Notes under the pieces: generated by a model
What the model was told of the DNA's origin: nothing
The model's database searches: none
What the model saw: only the letters and a program-made list of their open reading frames with translations
Shown: positions 8,757 to 17,595 of the stretch, in pieces
Layout of the letters: each line of letters begins with the position of its first letter
Position numbering within the stretch: position 1 is the first letter of the stretch
Made by a program: the position numbers and the translations under genes
NCBI GenBank assembly: GCA_003116975.1
Contig: BGKB01000013.1
Span: 372,001-436,000 of the forward strand
Reading direction: 5' to 3'
DNA length: 64,000 nt
Source of the DNA: Aurantiochytrium sp. KH105
Lineage: Eukaryota; Sar; Bigyra; Thraustochytrida; Thraustochytriidae

Positions 8757-10889
8757 TCAAAGAAACAAGGAGGACGGGTCTCCTGGGTGCCGTGGGCCGT
8801 GCCCATCATCTGAACTTTCGTCGCGCGGCGGCGGCGCGTCGTCCCCACGAACATCTTGCTTGCAAAGAGGACAGACTGTTGAACGCTCGAACCACTCATC
8901 GATGCAGTCCGCATGAAAGAAATGGCTACATGGCAGCTTGCGCAAGATCTCCTCGTCCTCAAAATCACAAAGGCACACAGGACAAAGCCCCTCATCATCC
9001 GCGACCTCATGGAGGTCCGCGTACGCATGCGGGCGACCAGGCGTGAGATTCACCACTGTCTTTTGCGAACGCGCCTGCGGCGCATGCATAAACTTGGTGG
9101 TCGTCGTATATTTTTCGACTTGTTCAGGAGTGAGAACGTCTGGCTGATTCTGTTCCTCCATGCTCGCAATCAAAAGCGCAAACGCCTCCTCCTCGCGTCT
9201 GCGAAGATATCTGAGACGCATGTCATTGAATACCAACAAAAAAGCAATCACAGACGCCACACTGGTTGCCAAACCTATTAGCGACATGGGCTCCATGTTT
9301 GAGTCCGAAGATCCTGTTGGCCTCGATGTTGGAGACGTTGCAGGACAGTATACACGCTGGTCGTCATCACGTGCGCACTCGCAAGAGTCGCACGTGCAGC
9401 CTTGGCAAACACCATCGCAATCCATTGTATCTGCGGCACAGCAAGTCTTTTGATTCGAGGCGCTCGTACTGACGCCCGAGAGAATCCTCTTCGCGGCGAC
9501 GACATACTCCGCCAACGCGCAAACTCCATTGCAGCCAATGGCGTCGGAGGCGCAACAGGAGCCTTCGCGGTCCAGCACCGACATTCCGCCGCAGACTCCT
9601 GCGCAATCGCAAACAGCGGGCTCACCGGTTGCATCCGCTGCACATGGCGATGCATCTGTAAGATAATCGAGCGTTGGGCCCGAGAGTGTTGAGCAGAACG
9701 TACTCGACACAACGCGCTCGGCAGCGTTGTCGGCGCCTTTGAAGACAAGAGTGATATTGACCTCGTCCGTGCTGGACAGAGGACCGCTCGCCAGGGGGCA
9801 GGTCACTACTCCGTCTTCCGAAATGCTGGCGGCTTCGTCTGGGTCTCCCGTGACCCGACAGTATAGTTCAATGCCATTTACTTGCGCGCACCCAAGCAGA
9901 GCTTCGGGAACGACGAGCTCGATGCTCGAGCCACCGTCAGCCAATGAGGGAACAAGACAAATCGTTTCCTCCTCCAAAGTTTCCAAGTTCCAGTCTGGTA
10001 CGAGACACATGTCCACAGTCGCGCCGGATACAACGTCGACAGGATCGAGAAATGAACCGACGGCTTCGGCAGCAGGGTTCGAGTAGAGCAGACTGTTCCA
10101 TGCTGCCTGAGCGTCAAGCTCTTCAGCTGTCTGTTCCCCAGCCGCGGAGGCATCGAGGCGATCCGGGCCACGCAAGCCAGCAAAGAGGCCGCGCTCTCCC
10201 AGAAAAAGCGTGGTTATGTCCAGCAAAGACTCATACCAAAATCGCAAACGACCATCCCGGGTAAGCGTGAGTGCGAAGGTGAGTTCCGTAGACTTGATCG
10301 TGGCTGCCTCTGAATACGTGTCCGCAAGCCCAGTTGGGTCGTAAAACTTGGTTCGCTCCCAGAGAACCGAAAACATGCCATCACTTGTCCATGTGTAGAT
10401 ATGAGTGTCCGGTTCGCCCGCTGTCGCGGCTTCGAGGTCGCCCGGCCACAAGTCTGTGGCAAAGACACCGATGACGTTGGAAAAGTTGGTCATGCCGAGG
10501 CAAGAGCTTGAGCCAGAGCCACCCAGCGAGGTCGCGTAGGTTCTCTTGCAAGGGTAAGTTTCCGGCACGAAGGCATCGAGGCTGATGAGGCCATTCGCGT
10601 CCACGCCGACGGTTCTTACTCGCGAGTTTCCGTAAAAGGGAAGGGAAAACCCGAGGTCAACAAAGTTAGCAAGCCCATCATCGCTGACGCTGGCGAGGTC
10701 GGCCAGCACAGGGTCTTCACCCTCATGTAAAGTTTGCAAGGTCCCCGCCAAATTTGCTGCGCTCTCATTCTGAACCTTGACCAGGTACCGGGGGCCGAAG
10801 GTTGCTTGTCCGTGGACGCCGTCGGACCCTAGTGCGCTCGCCAGCGTCAGCGCCGCGGCAAGTCGAAACCACCCCGAGACTTGAAGCAT
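8757..10889 (-). CDS. Type I membrane RING-H2 protein with PLXDC/NIDO-like ectodomain (putative E3 ubiquitin ligase)
   Basis: The protein is 710 residues from ATG 10889. An N-terminal signal peptide (LAAALTLASALG) is followed by a large ectodomain. DLGFSLPFYGNSRVRTVGVDANGLISLD and FTLTRDGRLRFWYESL-like strings resemble the plexin-domain-containing/nidogen-like fold, in which six-stranded units begin with F-x-FPFYG. A Cys-rich stretch at about residues 415-515 contains repeats of the CNGVC/CDGVC type (CDCAGVCGG; DAIGCNGVC; TMDCDGVC). One membrane helix lies at about 535-555. The cytosolic RING-H2 at 636-676 has all eight ligands in CPVC...CSHFFHADC...CPLC order (C3H2C3). RING-H2 proteins with one membrane helix usually ubiquitinate membrane cargo. 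The ectodomain is unlike the PA domain normal for this class. It is intact and single-exon, and two CACGTG boxes lie just upstream. Confidence 0.85.
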   Translation of the reverse strand: MLQVSGWFRLAAALTLASALGSDGVHGQATFGPRYLVKVQNESAANLAGTLQTLHEGEDPVLADLASVSDDGLANFVDLGFSLPFYGNSRVRTVGVDANGLISLDAFVPETYPCKRTYATSLGGSGSSSCLGMTNFSNVIGVFATDLWPGDLEAATAGEPDTHIYTWTSDGMFSVLWERTKFYDPTGLADTYSEAATIKSTELTFALTLTRDGRLRFWYESLLDITTLFLGERGLFAGLRGPDRLDASAAGEQTAEELDAQAAWNSLLYSNPAAEAVGSFLDPVDVVSGATVDMCLVPDWNLETLEEETICLVPSLADGGSSIELVVPEALLGCAQVNGIELYCRVTGDPDEAASISEDGVVTCPLASGPLSSTDEVNITLVFKGADNAAERVVSSTFCSTLSGPTLDYLTDASPCAADATGEPAVCDCAGVCGGMSVLDREGSCCASDAIGCNGVCALAEYVVAAKRILSGVSTSASNQKTCCAADTMDCDGVCQGCTCDSCECARDDDQRVYCPATSPTSRPTGSSDSNMEPMSLIGLATSVASVIAFLLVFNDMRLRYLRRREEEAFALLIASMEEQNQPDVLTPEQVEKYTTTTKFMHAPQARSQKTVVNLTPGRPHAYADLHEVADDEGLCPVCLCDFEDEEILRKLPCSHFFHADCIDEWFERSTVCPLCKQDVRGDDAPPPRDESSDDGHGPRHPGDPSSLFL

Positions 10890-10905
10890 GATGGCGACGC
10901 TTTGG

Positions 10906-10922
10906 CACGTGCTGTGCACGTG
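10906..10922. promoter_or_regulatory. Paired CACGTG (E-box/G-box) motifs
   Basis: Two palindromic CACGTG hexamers at 10906-10911 and 10917-10922 lie 11 bases apart start to start, about one helical turn. They are 17-33 bases upstream of the RING-gene ATG on the minus strand. Such boxes bind bHLH or bZIP dimers in many eukaryotes. Function here is inferred. Confidence 0.35.
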
Positions 10923-11663
10923 CTGTGCTGGAAGGCCTCCGCCGCGCTCGACGCTGCGCTTGCCCTATTCTCCGACTTGACAAGGTCAAGGACAGAGGCA
11001 GAGGCAGAGACAGAGGTAGGCCGCGCGCGGCGCCTAGGCCCGTTCGTGGTCGTCTCGCGCGCGGCGCCGGCGCCAGGCCGACGTGTGCGCGTGTAAAGGA
11101 GATTTACGGCTGCAGCTGGTGCCCATGAACTGCCTCTTTCACTTTTATTTGTCTATACTCAACCATTGCTCAACCTAGGCCTTGGCAAGAATGAAAGTGT
11201 GCGGGCGTTGAAGTTGACGGTAGACGGAGCTGGAGCTCGCTGTCCTGAACGTGAGCCACTCTCTCGTCGCTGCGGCTGAAGAAAGATGGTCCAAATGGTT
11301 TGCTCGGTGGACCTATCTAGGAATACCAACCAGGGGTCATTTTTTGTAGCTCACGGCTCAACCTTGAAGGCTCGATCGAACCTGTTTCTGCCGCTTCAAA
11401 TGACCAAATGCGTCCATCGCATCACTTCGACATGTAGCGCAGCAAACGTATAGCAAGGGCGATCCCTCATCGCACGCTCTTCCGCAAATTTCGTGCCATG
11501 CAGCCGCCAGCGTTCAGCCTCGACTCGGGTGGCTTGCACCACGGAGAGAATCCAATCGAGAGAATCACCAAAAAAACGCCCCTAAAATTCGGTTGTTGTG
11601 CAGAGCGCGAGCAAATCGCCAAGACCGCGGCGCGCAAGCGAGCCGGGCGGCGCAGTGCAGTCG
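10923..11663. promoter_or_regulatory. Divergent promoter region, RING gene / copper transporter
   Basis: A 740-base spacer between outward-facing genes. It holds a purine-rich AGGCAGAGGCAGAGACAGAG run near 10993-11013. No TATA box or other convincing element is seen. Confidence 0.35.
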
Positions 11664-13142
11664 ATGCGGGCGCGGCGAGACGCGGGCCGGCAGGGAAGAC
11701 CACGGCAGAGGTCGCGGCCCAGGCCTGCGCAAGAGGAGGGGACGAGCAGCAGCAGCGACAGCAGCAGGCGGAGAAGCCCGTCGTCGAAGACCAAGGCGAC
11801 ACCCGAGATGTCGCCAACTTCTGCCGCAGTCGCGGAGGAACAGAAGGCCCGCAAGGCGGAGGAAGATGCCATGGCGATGAAAATCATGGCCTTTTTCATG
11901 CTGGTCATCCTCTATTCACTGTACCGCACAAGCGGTGTGCAGCTTTTCGAAACCAATAACTCCACTTTTTCTAAGCGTGCTTCGGTCAAGAGCGGCAAGA
12001 CGGCCCAAACGAGCGACAGCATCTACACGCGCCCGACATGCGTCGATGTCTGCCTTGCTGGCGAGCTCGAGTGTCCAAAAGACTGCATGTTCATGCCCAA
12101 GGATCGAATGCGCAGATGGCTGGCCAACACATGCACGAACTTTGACAAGGACGACTCGTCCGGCTGCTGGTTCTTGGAAGAGTGCAAAAACGCAAAGACC
12201 AAGAAGAATTTCTGCAGCACAGAGGCCGTGGCGGGCACAGTGTGCGGAGCAAAAGACACAAAGCCCGCAGTTGATGCCCGTGGCGACACCTTTTGCCATG
12301 ATTACAACAAGCTCTGCATTGAGAACGGGAAGACGCTCAAGAAATGTTATATGCACGAGCCACTCTTGGGGCTTCCGTCTCGTTACGAGGCCGAAGCCGC
12401 CATCAAAGACATGTGTGCAACGATGCACATGCCGGGCTGCTCGTGTGACCACGACGGAAGCTGCCCCCATCCTATTGAACGCTATGCCAACCTTTGCGCA
12501 CACATGTCCATGCCGCAGTGCAAAATGGTGGAAGATACGTGCAAGACCCTCTCGAAACGCCGATTCGACGAAGACGCGCAATACTTTATGGAAACGCTCA
12601 AGTGTCCGCAGCGTATGGATATGATCCCAGAAATGAAAATGTACTTTCATTGGGGTATCCATGAGTACATCATCTTCGAGTGGCTGGTTCCGCGCACCAT
12701 CATTGAGTATTTTGCGGCGTGCGCTACCATTGTCATGGCAGGCATCTTTTCAACTCTACTCAAAGGTCTCCGCCACCGTCGTCAGCAGCTCTGGAACGCC
12801 TCGCCGCTGGCGATGCATCGGTCGGACCCGAACTGCGGTCTTGGATTCTCGGGTGCACTATCAGCTCTCGCTAGCATTGCCTTTGACAATTCCGTAGAAG
12901 TTCTACCAAGCGGCACTGCGGGTCGTCTTCTCGCTCGCAATGTGACACGCGCGGGCTTTACATGTGTGATCACCGTGATCGATTACGGGCTCATGCTTCT
13001 TGCCATGACCTTTAATGGCGGCTTCTTGCTTTCGGTCATTCTCTCCTTTGGGCTCGGTCAGGTACTTTATGGCCACTGGTTCCACGATGACATTTTTCTC
13101 AAACCGACATCTCGCGACGTGGAGGCCAAGCATGTGGATTAA
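11664..13142 (+). CDS. Ctr-family copper transporter with extra N-terminal helix and Cys/Met-rich ectodomain
   Basis: The protein is 492 residues if ATG 11664 is used. A later Met at about 11805 would remove a basic, Ser-rich cytosolic tail. Residues about 72-88 form a first membrane helix (MAFFMLVILYSLY). Then comes a luminal or extracellular domain of about 210 residues with many Cys and Met pairs, including CATMHMPGCSC and CAHMSMPQCKM, plausible Cu(I) ligands. The Ctr domain starts near residue 322 (MKMYFHWGIHEYIIFEW) and has three helices. The second carries the family M-x3-M motif (Met444/Met448 in MLLAMTFNGG) that lines the copper pore, and the third carries SFGLGQVLYGHW. Usual Ctr proteins are 150-250 residues with a short Met-rich N-terminus, so the four-helix form with a folded-looking Cys-rich domain is unusual. 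It is divergent from the RING gene. No intron is needed. Confidence 0.85.
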   Translation: MRARRDAGRQGRPRQRSRPRPAQEEGTSSSSDSSRRRSPSSKTKATPEMSPTSAAVAEEQKARKAEEDAMAMKIMAFFMLVILYSLYRTSGVQLFETNNSTFSKRASVKSGKTAQTSDSIYTRPTCVDVCLAGELECPKDCMFMPKDRMRRWLANTCTNFDKDDSSGCWFLEECKNAKTKKNFCSTEAVAGTVCGAKDTKPAVDARGDTFCHDYNKLCIENGKTLKKCYMHEPLLGLPSRYEAEAAIKDMCATMHMPGCSCDHDGSCPHPIERYANLCAHMSMPQCKMVEDTCKTLSKRRFDEDAQYFMETLKCPQRMDMIPEMKMYFHWGIHEYIIFEWLVPRTIIEYFAACATIVMAGIFSTLLKGLRHRRQQLWNASPLAMHRSDPNCGLGFSGALSALASIAFDNSVEVLPSGTAGRLLARNVTRAGFTCVITVIDYGLMLLAMTFNGGFLLSVILSFGLGQVLYGHWFHDDIFLKPTSRDVEAKHVD

Positions 13143-13455
13143 AGTCGTTCAGTCTTGTGATGTCAGAGTTTTTCTGAAACACGCTCTGAGGGCGGCATCG
13201 AAAGCGTGCAGCGGCCTTTTCGGAAACAAACACGTCGATGTTGACGCGATGCGCAAGTCGTCCCTCAAGCCGATGGGATACACGTAAAAAGTTCAAGAAT
13301 TATTGGGTTACGACGTCGCCTTCCCTGATTGCCCTCCTTTGATGGGGCGACGCAATAAATAATTTAGATTTGCCCATCTCGCACGGATGCTCTTCAAAAA
13401 AAAAGGGGGGGGGGGGGGGTGGGGGGGTTGTGAAGCGCTCGTTCGTGATTCTCTA
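13143..13455. other. Convergent intergenic region with a poly-A/poly-G tract
   Basis: This short spacer lies between the Ctr (+) and ADAT1 (-) stops. At 13396-13427 there is A9 followed by G15, T, G7 on the plus strand, a strongly strand-asymmetric run able to form G-quadruplex-type structures. Confidence 0.7.
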
Positions 13456-15093
13456 TTACCGCGCTTGTTCCCCATGAGCGCCGTCCGGAATGCGCGGCTC
13501 GATAGCATGATCCTTTCGAACACGGTGCTTCCTTTGTTTCTTTCGAGGCGCGAATGCAGGCGCATCCCGGGACTTGAGCACTTCAAGAGCTTGAGATTTT
13601 ACCTTGGAATACTGTTCCTTTCTCGTCGGGGTGTTTTCCTTGGATGTCGTATTTTCACTTGCGCAGATAGGTACGGCAGCAGCGGAATGCACGGGCGAAG
13701 AGCTTTGTCGCAGCAACTCGAGAAGAGCTTTCCTGCAGATGCTCGATTCGCGACTTTGATCCTGCGCGTTGTGCTCAATGTCAGAATTCGCCCCCGCGCA
13801 ATCTGCTGGTGTCAATGCAGCGCCATGATGTTCACCGCCAGAATCAGCGTTCACGCGATCTGCTGATGACAATGCATCGCCCTTAATATAATTCATTTCA
13901 TCTCGCTGACTTTGCGATGGGACAGCAAGGCCTTCATCACCTCGTAAATAACTTGCGCCATTAATGTCGCCACGTGCCCAGTGTACAGCGATATTGTTGG
14001 AAAAGGCTGCCTCCGCATCCTGTGCAACGTTTCCCGAGTTGAGCTTTACGCTCGTGCGTAAGAGAACCGGGTGGTGAAGACGATAGGGCCCACATGCAGG
14101 CACTTCCTGGAGCCGACAGCACATGGCGCGTTCAAGATGACGTCTGGAGAATTTTCGACCTACGACAAGGGTTGAGAGATAGAGAGGCTCGACAATGTCT
14201 ACGAGCCATTTGCTCTGGAGCCCAACGAGGTTCCACATCGCTATCTTGTCGCTGCAAGAAAGAATGTTGCCTTGACCACTGTCTGGCTCGGCTGTTCCCG
14301 AGGCAAACACCGGTTTGCTTTTGCTAGGCTTCGACTTTTTCTTCTTCATGTGCACGCTCTCTGCGTCAGCCGTCGTTGTTGCCACTTCGTTGCCATTCGC
14401 AGACTCTGTTGTGGAGTCTTCAGCTTTGTGATTCGCCTCCTCTTCATCCTCCGTAGTCTGCAGGTCTCGTTTGACACTGGCGGCAATCTGGCCTTCGGCC
14501 CGACTTGCAAGAGACATTGTGCCGTGAGGCAATTGGGGCCACACGTGCGCCGCAAGATCGGTAGGAACGGGGGGTTCTGGCTTGCCAGAAGCCCATCGTC
14601 GCACCGACGAGTTGCCGCACGGGGTGCTGCTCGTGTAAAGGTGAAGATGCGCTCCAGGCGCAAGGCGAGCACGATGCGTCTCGGGGTCGGTAATCAAAAA
14701 GTCGGAAGTCCCGTCGCGATGGAGTTTAGCAATTTCCCGCATCACAACTTGCAGAAAGGCCCGACGGGCAAGCACTTCTGCATGCGCGTCGTGGACGCGG
14801 CAACCGTGCACTTTGTCGGCCTCTTTGACATATTGTCGTACGAATTTAGTCCCAATGCCCAGAGACAGGACCTTGGGTTCGTTTTGCGTTTCTTGCGAGG
14901 GCGAGGCAGCTTCGTGCGTGAGCAGTATAGCCGCGAGCACCGTCTGCTCGGTGCTATGAAGGGTGGCGTCCAGGAACCCCGGGCACTGCGCCTCGCAGGC
15001 CTCCCTCGCTGCGCGTGCCACCACGTCTGCAAAGGCACACGTCGCCGTGCGGTCCTTCTCCGCGTACCTCTCGTTTTTCGCAGGCTCGCTCAT
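13456..15093 (-). CDS. ADAT1: tRNA-specific adenosine deaminase 1 (ADAT1/Tad1)
   Basis: It deaminates adenosine 37 of eukaryotic tRNA-Ala to inosine. The protein is 545 residues from ATG 15093 (MSEPAKNERYAEKD). All the zinc/catalytic elements of the ADAR/ADAT deaminase domain are present: VHDAHAEVLARRAF (His ligand and catalytic Glu), TSSTPCGNSS (first Cys) and LSCSDKIAMWNLVGLQSKWL (second Cys plus inositol-phosphate-site residues). LSLGIGTKFV near the N-terminus is the conserved opening of the domain. An insertion of about 90 residues rich in Glu, Thr and Lys separates the first Cys from SCSDKI. The C-terminal half is poorly conserved and Ser-rich, ending in a basic tail (APRKKQRKHRVRKD) that could aid nuclear targeting or RNA binding. 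It is one exon and convergent with the Ctr gene. Confidence 0.92.
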   Translation of the reverse strand: MSEPAKNERYAEKDRTATCAFADVVARAAREACEAQCPGFLDATLHSTEQTVLAAILLTHEAASPSQETQNEPKVLSLGIGTKFVRQYVKEADKVHGCRVHDAHAEVLARRAFLQVVMREIAKLHRDGTSDFLITDPETHRARLAPGAHLHLYTSSTPCGNSSVRRWASGKPEPPVPTDLAAHVWPQLPHGTMSLASRAEGQIAASVKRDLQTTEDEEEANHKAEDSTTESANGNEVATTTADAESVHMKKKKSKPSKSKPVFASGTAEPDSGQGNILSCSDKIAMWNLVGLQSKWLVDIVEPLYLSTLVVGRKFSRRHLERAMCCRLQEVPACGPYRLHHPVLLRTSVKLNSGNVAQDAEAAFSNNIAVHWARGDINGASYLRGDEGLAVPSQSQRDEMNYIKGDALSSADRVNADSGGEHHGAALTPADCAGANSDIEHNAQDQSRESSICRKALLELLRQSSSPVHSAAAVPICASENTTSKENTPTRKEQYSKVKSQALEVLKSRDAPAFAPRKKQRKHRVRKDHAIEPRIPDGAHGEQAR

Positions 15094-15797
15094 GGTCCTC
15101 GCGCCGCGCTGCGGCCAGAATCCCCCTCGGCCGAGCGAGCCTTTCGTCGTTTGTCCGCGCGCTCGCCGCCACAAGTTGGTCGTCTGCTGCAGCGACTAGT
15201 AGGCGAAGACGAGGTCGCCGGCGACGCGTGTGGACGGGCTCTCAGGGCGCGGCAGGCTCGGCGAGACACGGCAGGGCACGGCAGGGCACGGCAAGGCACG
15301 GCAAGGCTCGGCGAGACATGGCGACCACGAGCGGCTGGCGAGGAGGTGCGCGGCTGGCCGTCGCTCGCCTCGCGATACCCGGATGACAACGTGAAGCACG
15401 AGGAGGGAAAAAACAGCAGCCCAAGACCAAAGACCGCTGCGACAAGAGCAGGAAAGCGACCGACAAACAAACACACATCGTGGGATCACCTCGAAGGCGC
15501 CGGGCGGCCGCGTGCGCGCGAGGCGGCCGCGGCGCGAGGCACGGGCGGGAGCGGCGCGCGCGAGGCGGCCCGCCGGCAGACCGCGGCTTGCAGGCGGCTC
15601 GCGCGGCGGTCTCGGAGGTGCTGCACGATCGGCGCTTTGCGAGCAAACGTTCACAAAGCAAGCAAAGCAAGCAGGCAGGACCTCCCGTCCCGAGAGGAGG
15701 GAGAGCTTGCGCGGAAGCTGACGCAGCTCGCGAGGGGGAGCAAGCGAGCGAGCAAGAGGAGAAGACGCAAAGGCGGAAGAAAGAAAGTCGGTGCGCG
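15094..15797. promoter_or_regulatory. Divergent promoter region, ADAT1 / Cys-cluster gene
   Basis: A very GC-rich 704-base spacer with a tandem run of ten-base GGCACGGCAG/GGCACGGCAA units at 15249-15318. The plus-strand frame stays open for 106 codons upstream of ATG 15798, but its Arg/Ala/Gly-rich composition suggests leader DNA, not protein. Confidence 0.5.
15249..15318. repeat. Tandem GGCACGGCAR decamer array
   Basis: About six imperfect copies of GGCACGGCAG/A, flanked by GGCTCGGCGAGACA on both sides. Confidence 0.75.
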
Positions 15798-17042
15798 ATG
15801 GCCGGCGGAGATCTCCACATGCGCGAGGGCGAGAACAGGGCGGATGCGGACAGCGGGGACAACACGCTAGAGCCTCCCCCGCCGCCACCGCCGCCGCCCT
15901 CGAGCACGCGCGTGCAAATGCCCACGCGCAAAGACCTGGAAGACCCAGAGGTTTCGCAGGATATTTCACTCGATAACTTGCTGCGCGCGCTTGACAAGCT
16001 GCCGCGGTATACGAATCCTGACGTGAAAGAAGTCGCGCTCGACCTCTTCAACAGCCTCTTTTCACAGCAGTTCCTGTATCTGTCAAAGATAAACCCGGGC
16101 ATAGGCATTCGCGAGTGGGAGGTGCGGTCCTTTGTTGGCGGTTGTATCATGTGGGCCGTTCTTGGTTTGAGCAGGGATCGAGCCTTGGTGCTGTTCTCGA
16201 GTTTCGTGCTGACGCAGAACCCAGGCCTCGCGAACTTCATTCTTCCCCAAAATCGGTTCGACGAGCTCCTGAGCGACTTTAAGTCGCCGCGACTCGATCT
16301 TCCCAATAACATCTGGAGTGGGGAGCACCCAGATCGCATTGTACACCACAAAGACCACGCCATTATGATTGCTGTTGCCTGCTTAGATTTGGCGCGAGTT
16401 GTTGCAGAGGCCGCAGGAATCGACATCGATGACTTGCAGGGCCAAGCACAAACCTACTTTCGCGCATCCAACCTGCAGGCGCCTCCGATCCAGTCGCAAG
16501 CTGTTCGTGTTCCCAGTGTTCAGTCACCGTCTGCACATGGGGCGGGGATGGGCTCAGCGAGTGCTTCGGGACCAGGGTCACGCTTTTCTTCACATGATAT
16601 CGAACGCATCATGGGCCGTATGCCTAAACGAAGCCCCATGTTACAAAAATGGTTCAGCGAGGGTGCTGCCAAAAACGTTCGTCTTGACCGAAGCCTCAAG
16701 CATGAGATGGAGGCTCTTGGATTTCGCGAAATCAGGACGGGCCCTCGTCAGGGGGAATTGAAGGGCGTTCAGGCCACGTGCGCTTTTTGTGGTGGCCAAG
16801 CCACGTACCGCTGCGTTGTCTGCAAGGTTGCGCTTCACCGCACGGCCTGCGCGCATGATCCACAGCGACTGATGGGTGAAAAGGCGCCTCCTACGTGCTT
16901 CGAACGGTTTCACACGCATGAACACCTTCCAGAACCTCAGCGCACCAAGCGTGCAAAGCCAAACTCTGAGGCAGATGCCATGGGTGTCTCCTCTCTTCCA
17001 TCGTCATCTATGCGCGACGTTGCACACGAGGCTGACTCCTAG
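15798..17042 (+). CDS. Unknown protein with C-terminal Cys/His cluster resembling a transposase-type zinc-binding tail
   Basis: The protein is 414 residues from ATG 15798. A Pro run (nine Pro, about residues 28-36) follows an acidic N-terminus. Residues 45-215 look helical and globular (PRYTNPDVKEVALDLF; WEVRSFVGGCIMWAVLGLSRDRALVLF) and match no family I know. A Ser/Gly/Gln linker is next. Residues about 325-385 hold CAFCGG...YRCVVCKVALHRTAC...CFERFHTHEH, a cross-brace-like Cys/His cluster whose C-x2-C...C-x2-C-x2-L-H...CF-x2-FH pattern recalls the C-terminal zinc domain of PiggyBac-derived proteins. No transposase catalytic DDE region is visible. A basic patch near the C-terminus (RTKRAKPN) could be a nuclear signal. 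It may be a domesticated DNA-binding tail or an unrelated RING/PHD-like finger. Confidence 0.7.
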   Translation: MAGGDLHMREGENRADADSGDNTLEPPPPPPPPPSSTRVQMPTRKDLEDPEVSQDISLDNLLRALDKLPRYTNPDVKEVALDLFNSLFSQQFLYLSKINPGIGIREWEVRSFVGGCIMWAVLGLSRDRALVLFSSFVLTQNPGLANFILPQNRFDELLSDFKSPRLDLPNNIWSGEHPDRIVHHKDHAIMIAVACLDLARVVAEAAGIDIDDLQGQAQTYFRASNLQAPPIQSQAVRVPSVQSPSAHGAGMGSASASGPGSRFSSHDIERIMGRMPKRSPMLQKWFSEGAAKNVRLDRSLKHEMEALGFREIRTGPRQGELKGVQATCAFCGGQATYRCVVCKVALHRTACAHDPQRLMGEKAPPTCFERFHTHEHLPEPQRTKRAKPNSEADAMGVSSLPSSSMRDVAHEADS

Positions 17043-17595
17043 TCAGTCGGGAAGAATCGGTCGCCTGCTCTCTGTACTTGGCACGTTCCTGTGCGCTGTG
17101 AATCCTTTCCTTGGATGTATGTGCGATGAAAGAGGAGGTAAAGACAGACGTCAGTACGTGCGTGCGTGCGTGCGTGCTAAGGTCTGGGCCTAAGCATAGG
17201 TGTAAGTATGGCCTGGGCCTGTTGTTGGACAGTTTTCTGTAATCAATCAGCAGAGAGGGGGGTTGTTCCCATTTCATTCCCCACCTGGAGAACTTTAGCC
17301 TTTTCATCCTTCTAATAAAAAGTTTTGGCCATGTCTTGATTCAAAAATCTGAGGAGTTGCTCTGACACAAACATGCACACACACACACACACACCGGAAG
17401 AAAAATCTTGTATCCATGGAATGCCCGCGTTTATTCGATTCCAAAAACCCAAAACATGTACTCTACTGCTTGACTCAGGCACTTATGAAGACAGCACTCA
17501 CATATTGGAGAGATACGAATGTGGTAAATGCCAATGATACGCAAGTTCAAAATGACTTTTCTTTTTCCTTTTTCTCATTCGCTTTCATCTTTTCT
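17043..17595. other. Convergent intergenic region
   Basis: A 553-base spacer between convergent stops. It has GTGC tetramer repeats (about 17157-17177) and a (CA)n run at 17376-17394. No gene is seen. Confidence 0.6.
17376..17394. repeat. (CA)n microsatellite
   Basis: An uninterrupted CA dinucleotide run of about nine units. Confidence 0.9.

Noticed and set aside
14272-15870. 532-codon plus-strand frame
   Set aside because: Antisense to ADAT1 for much of its length, with Arg/Ala-rich composition after that and no domain.
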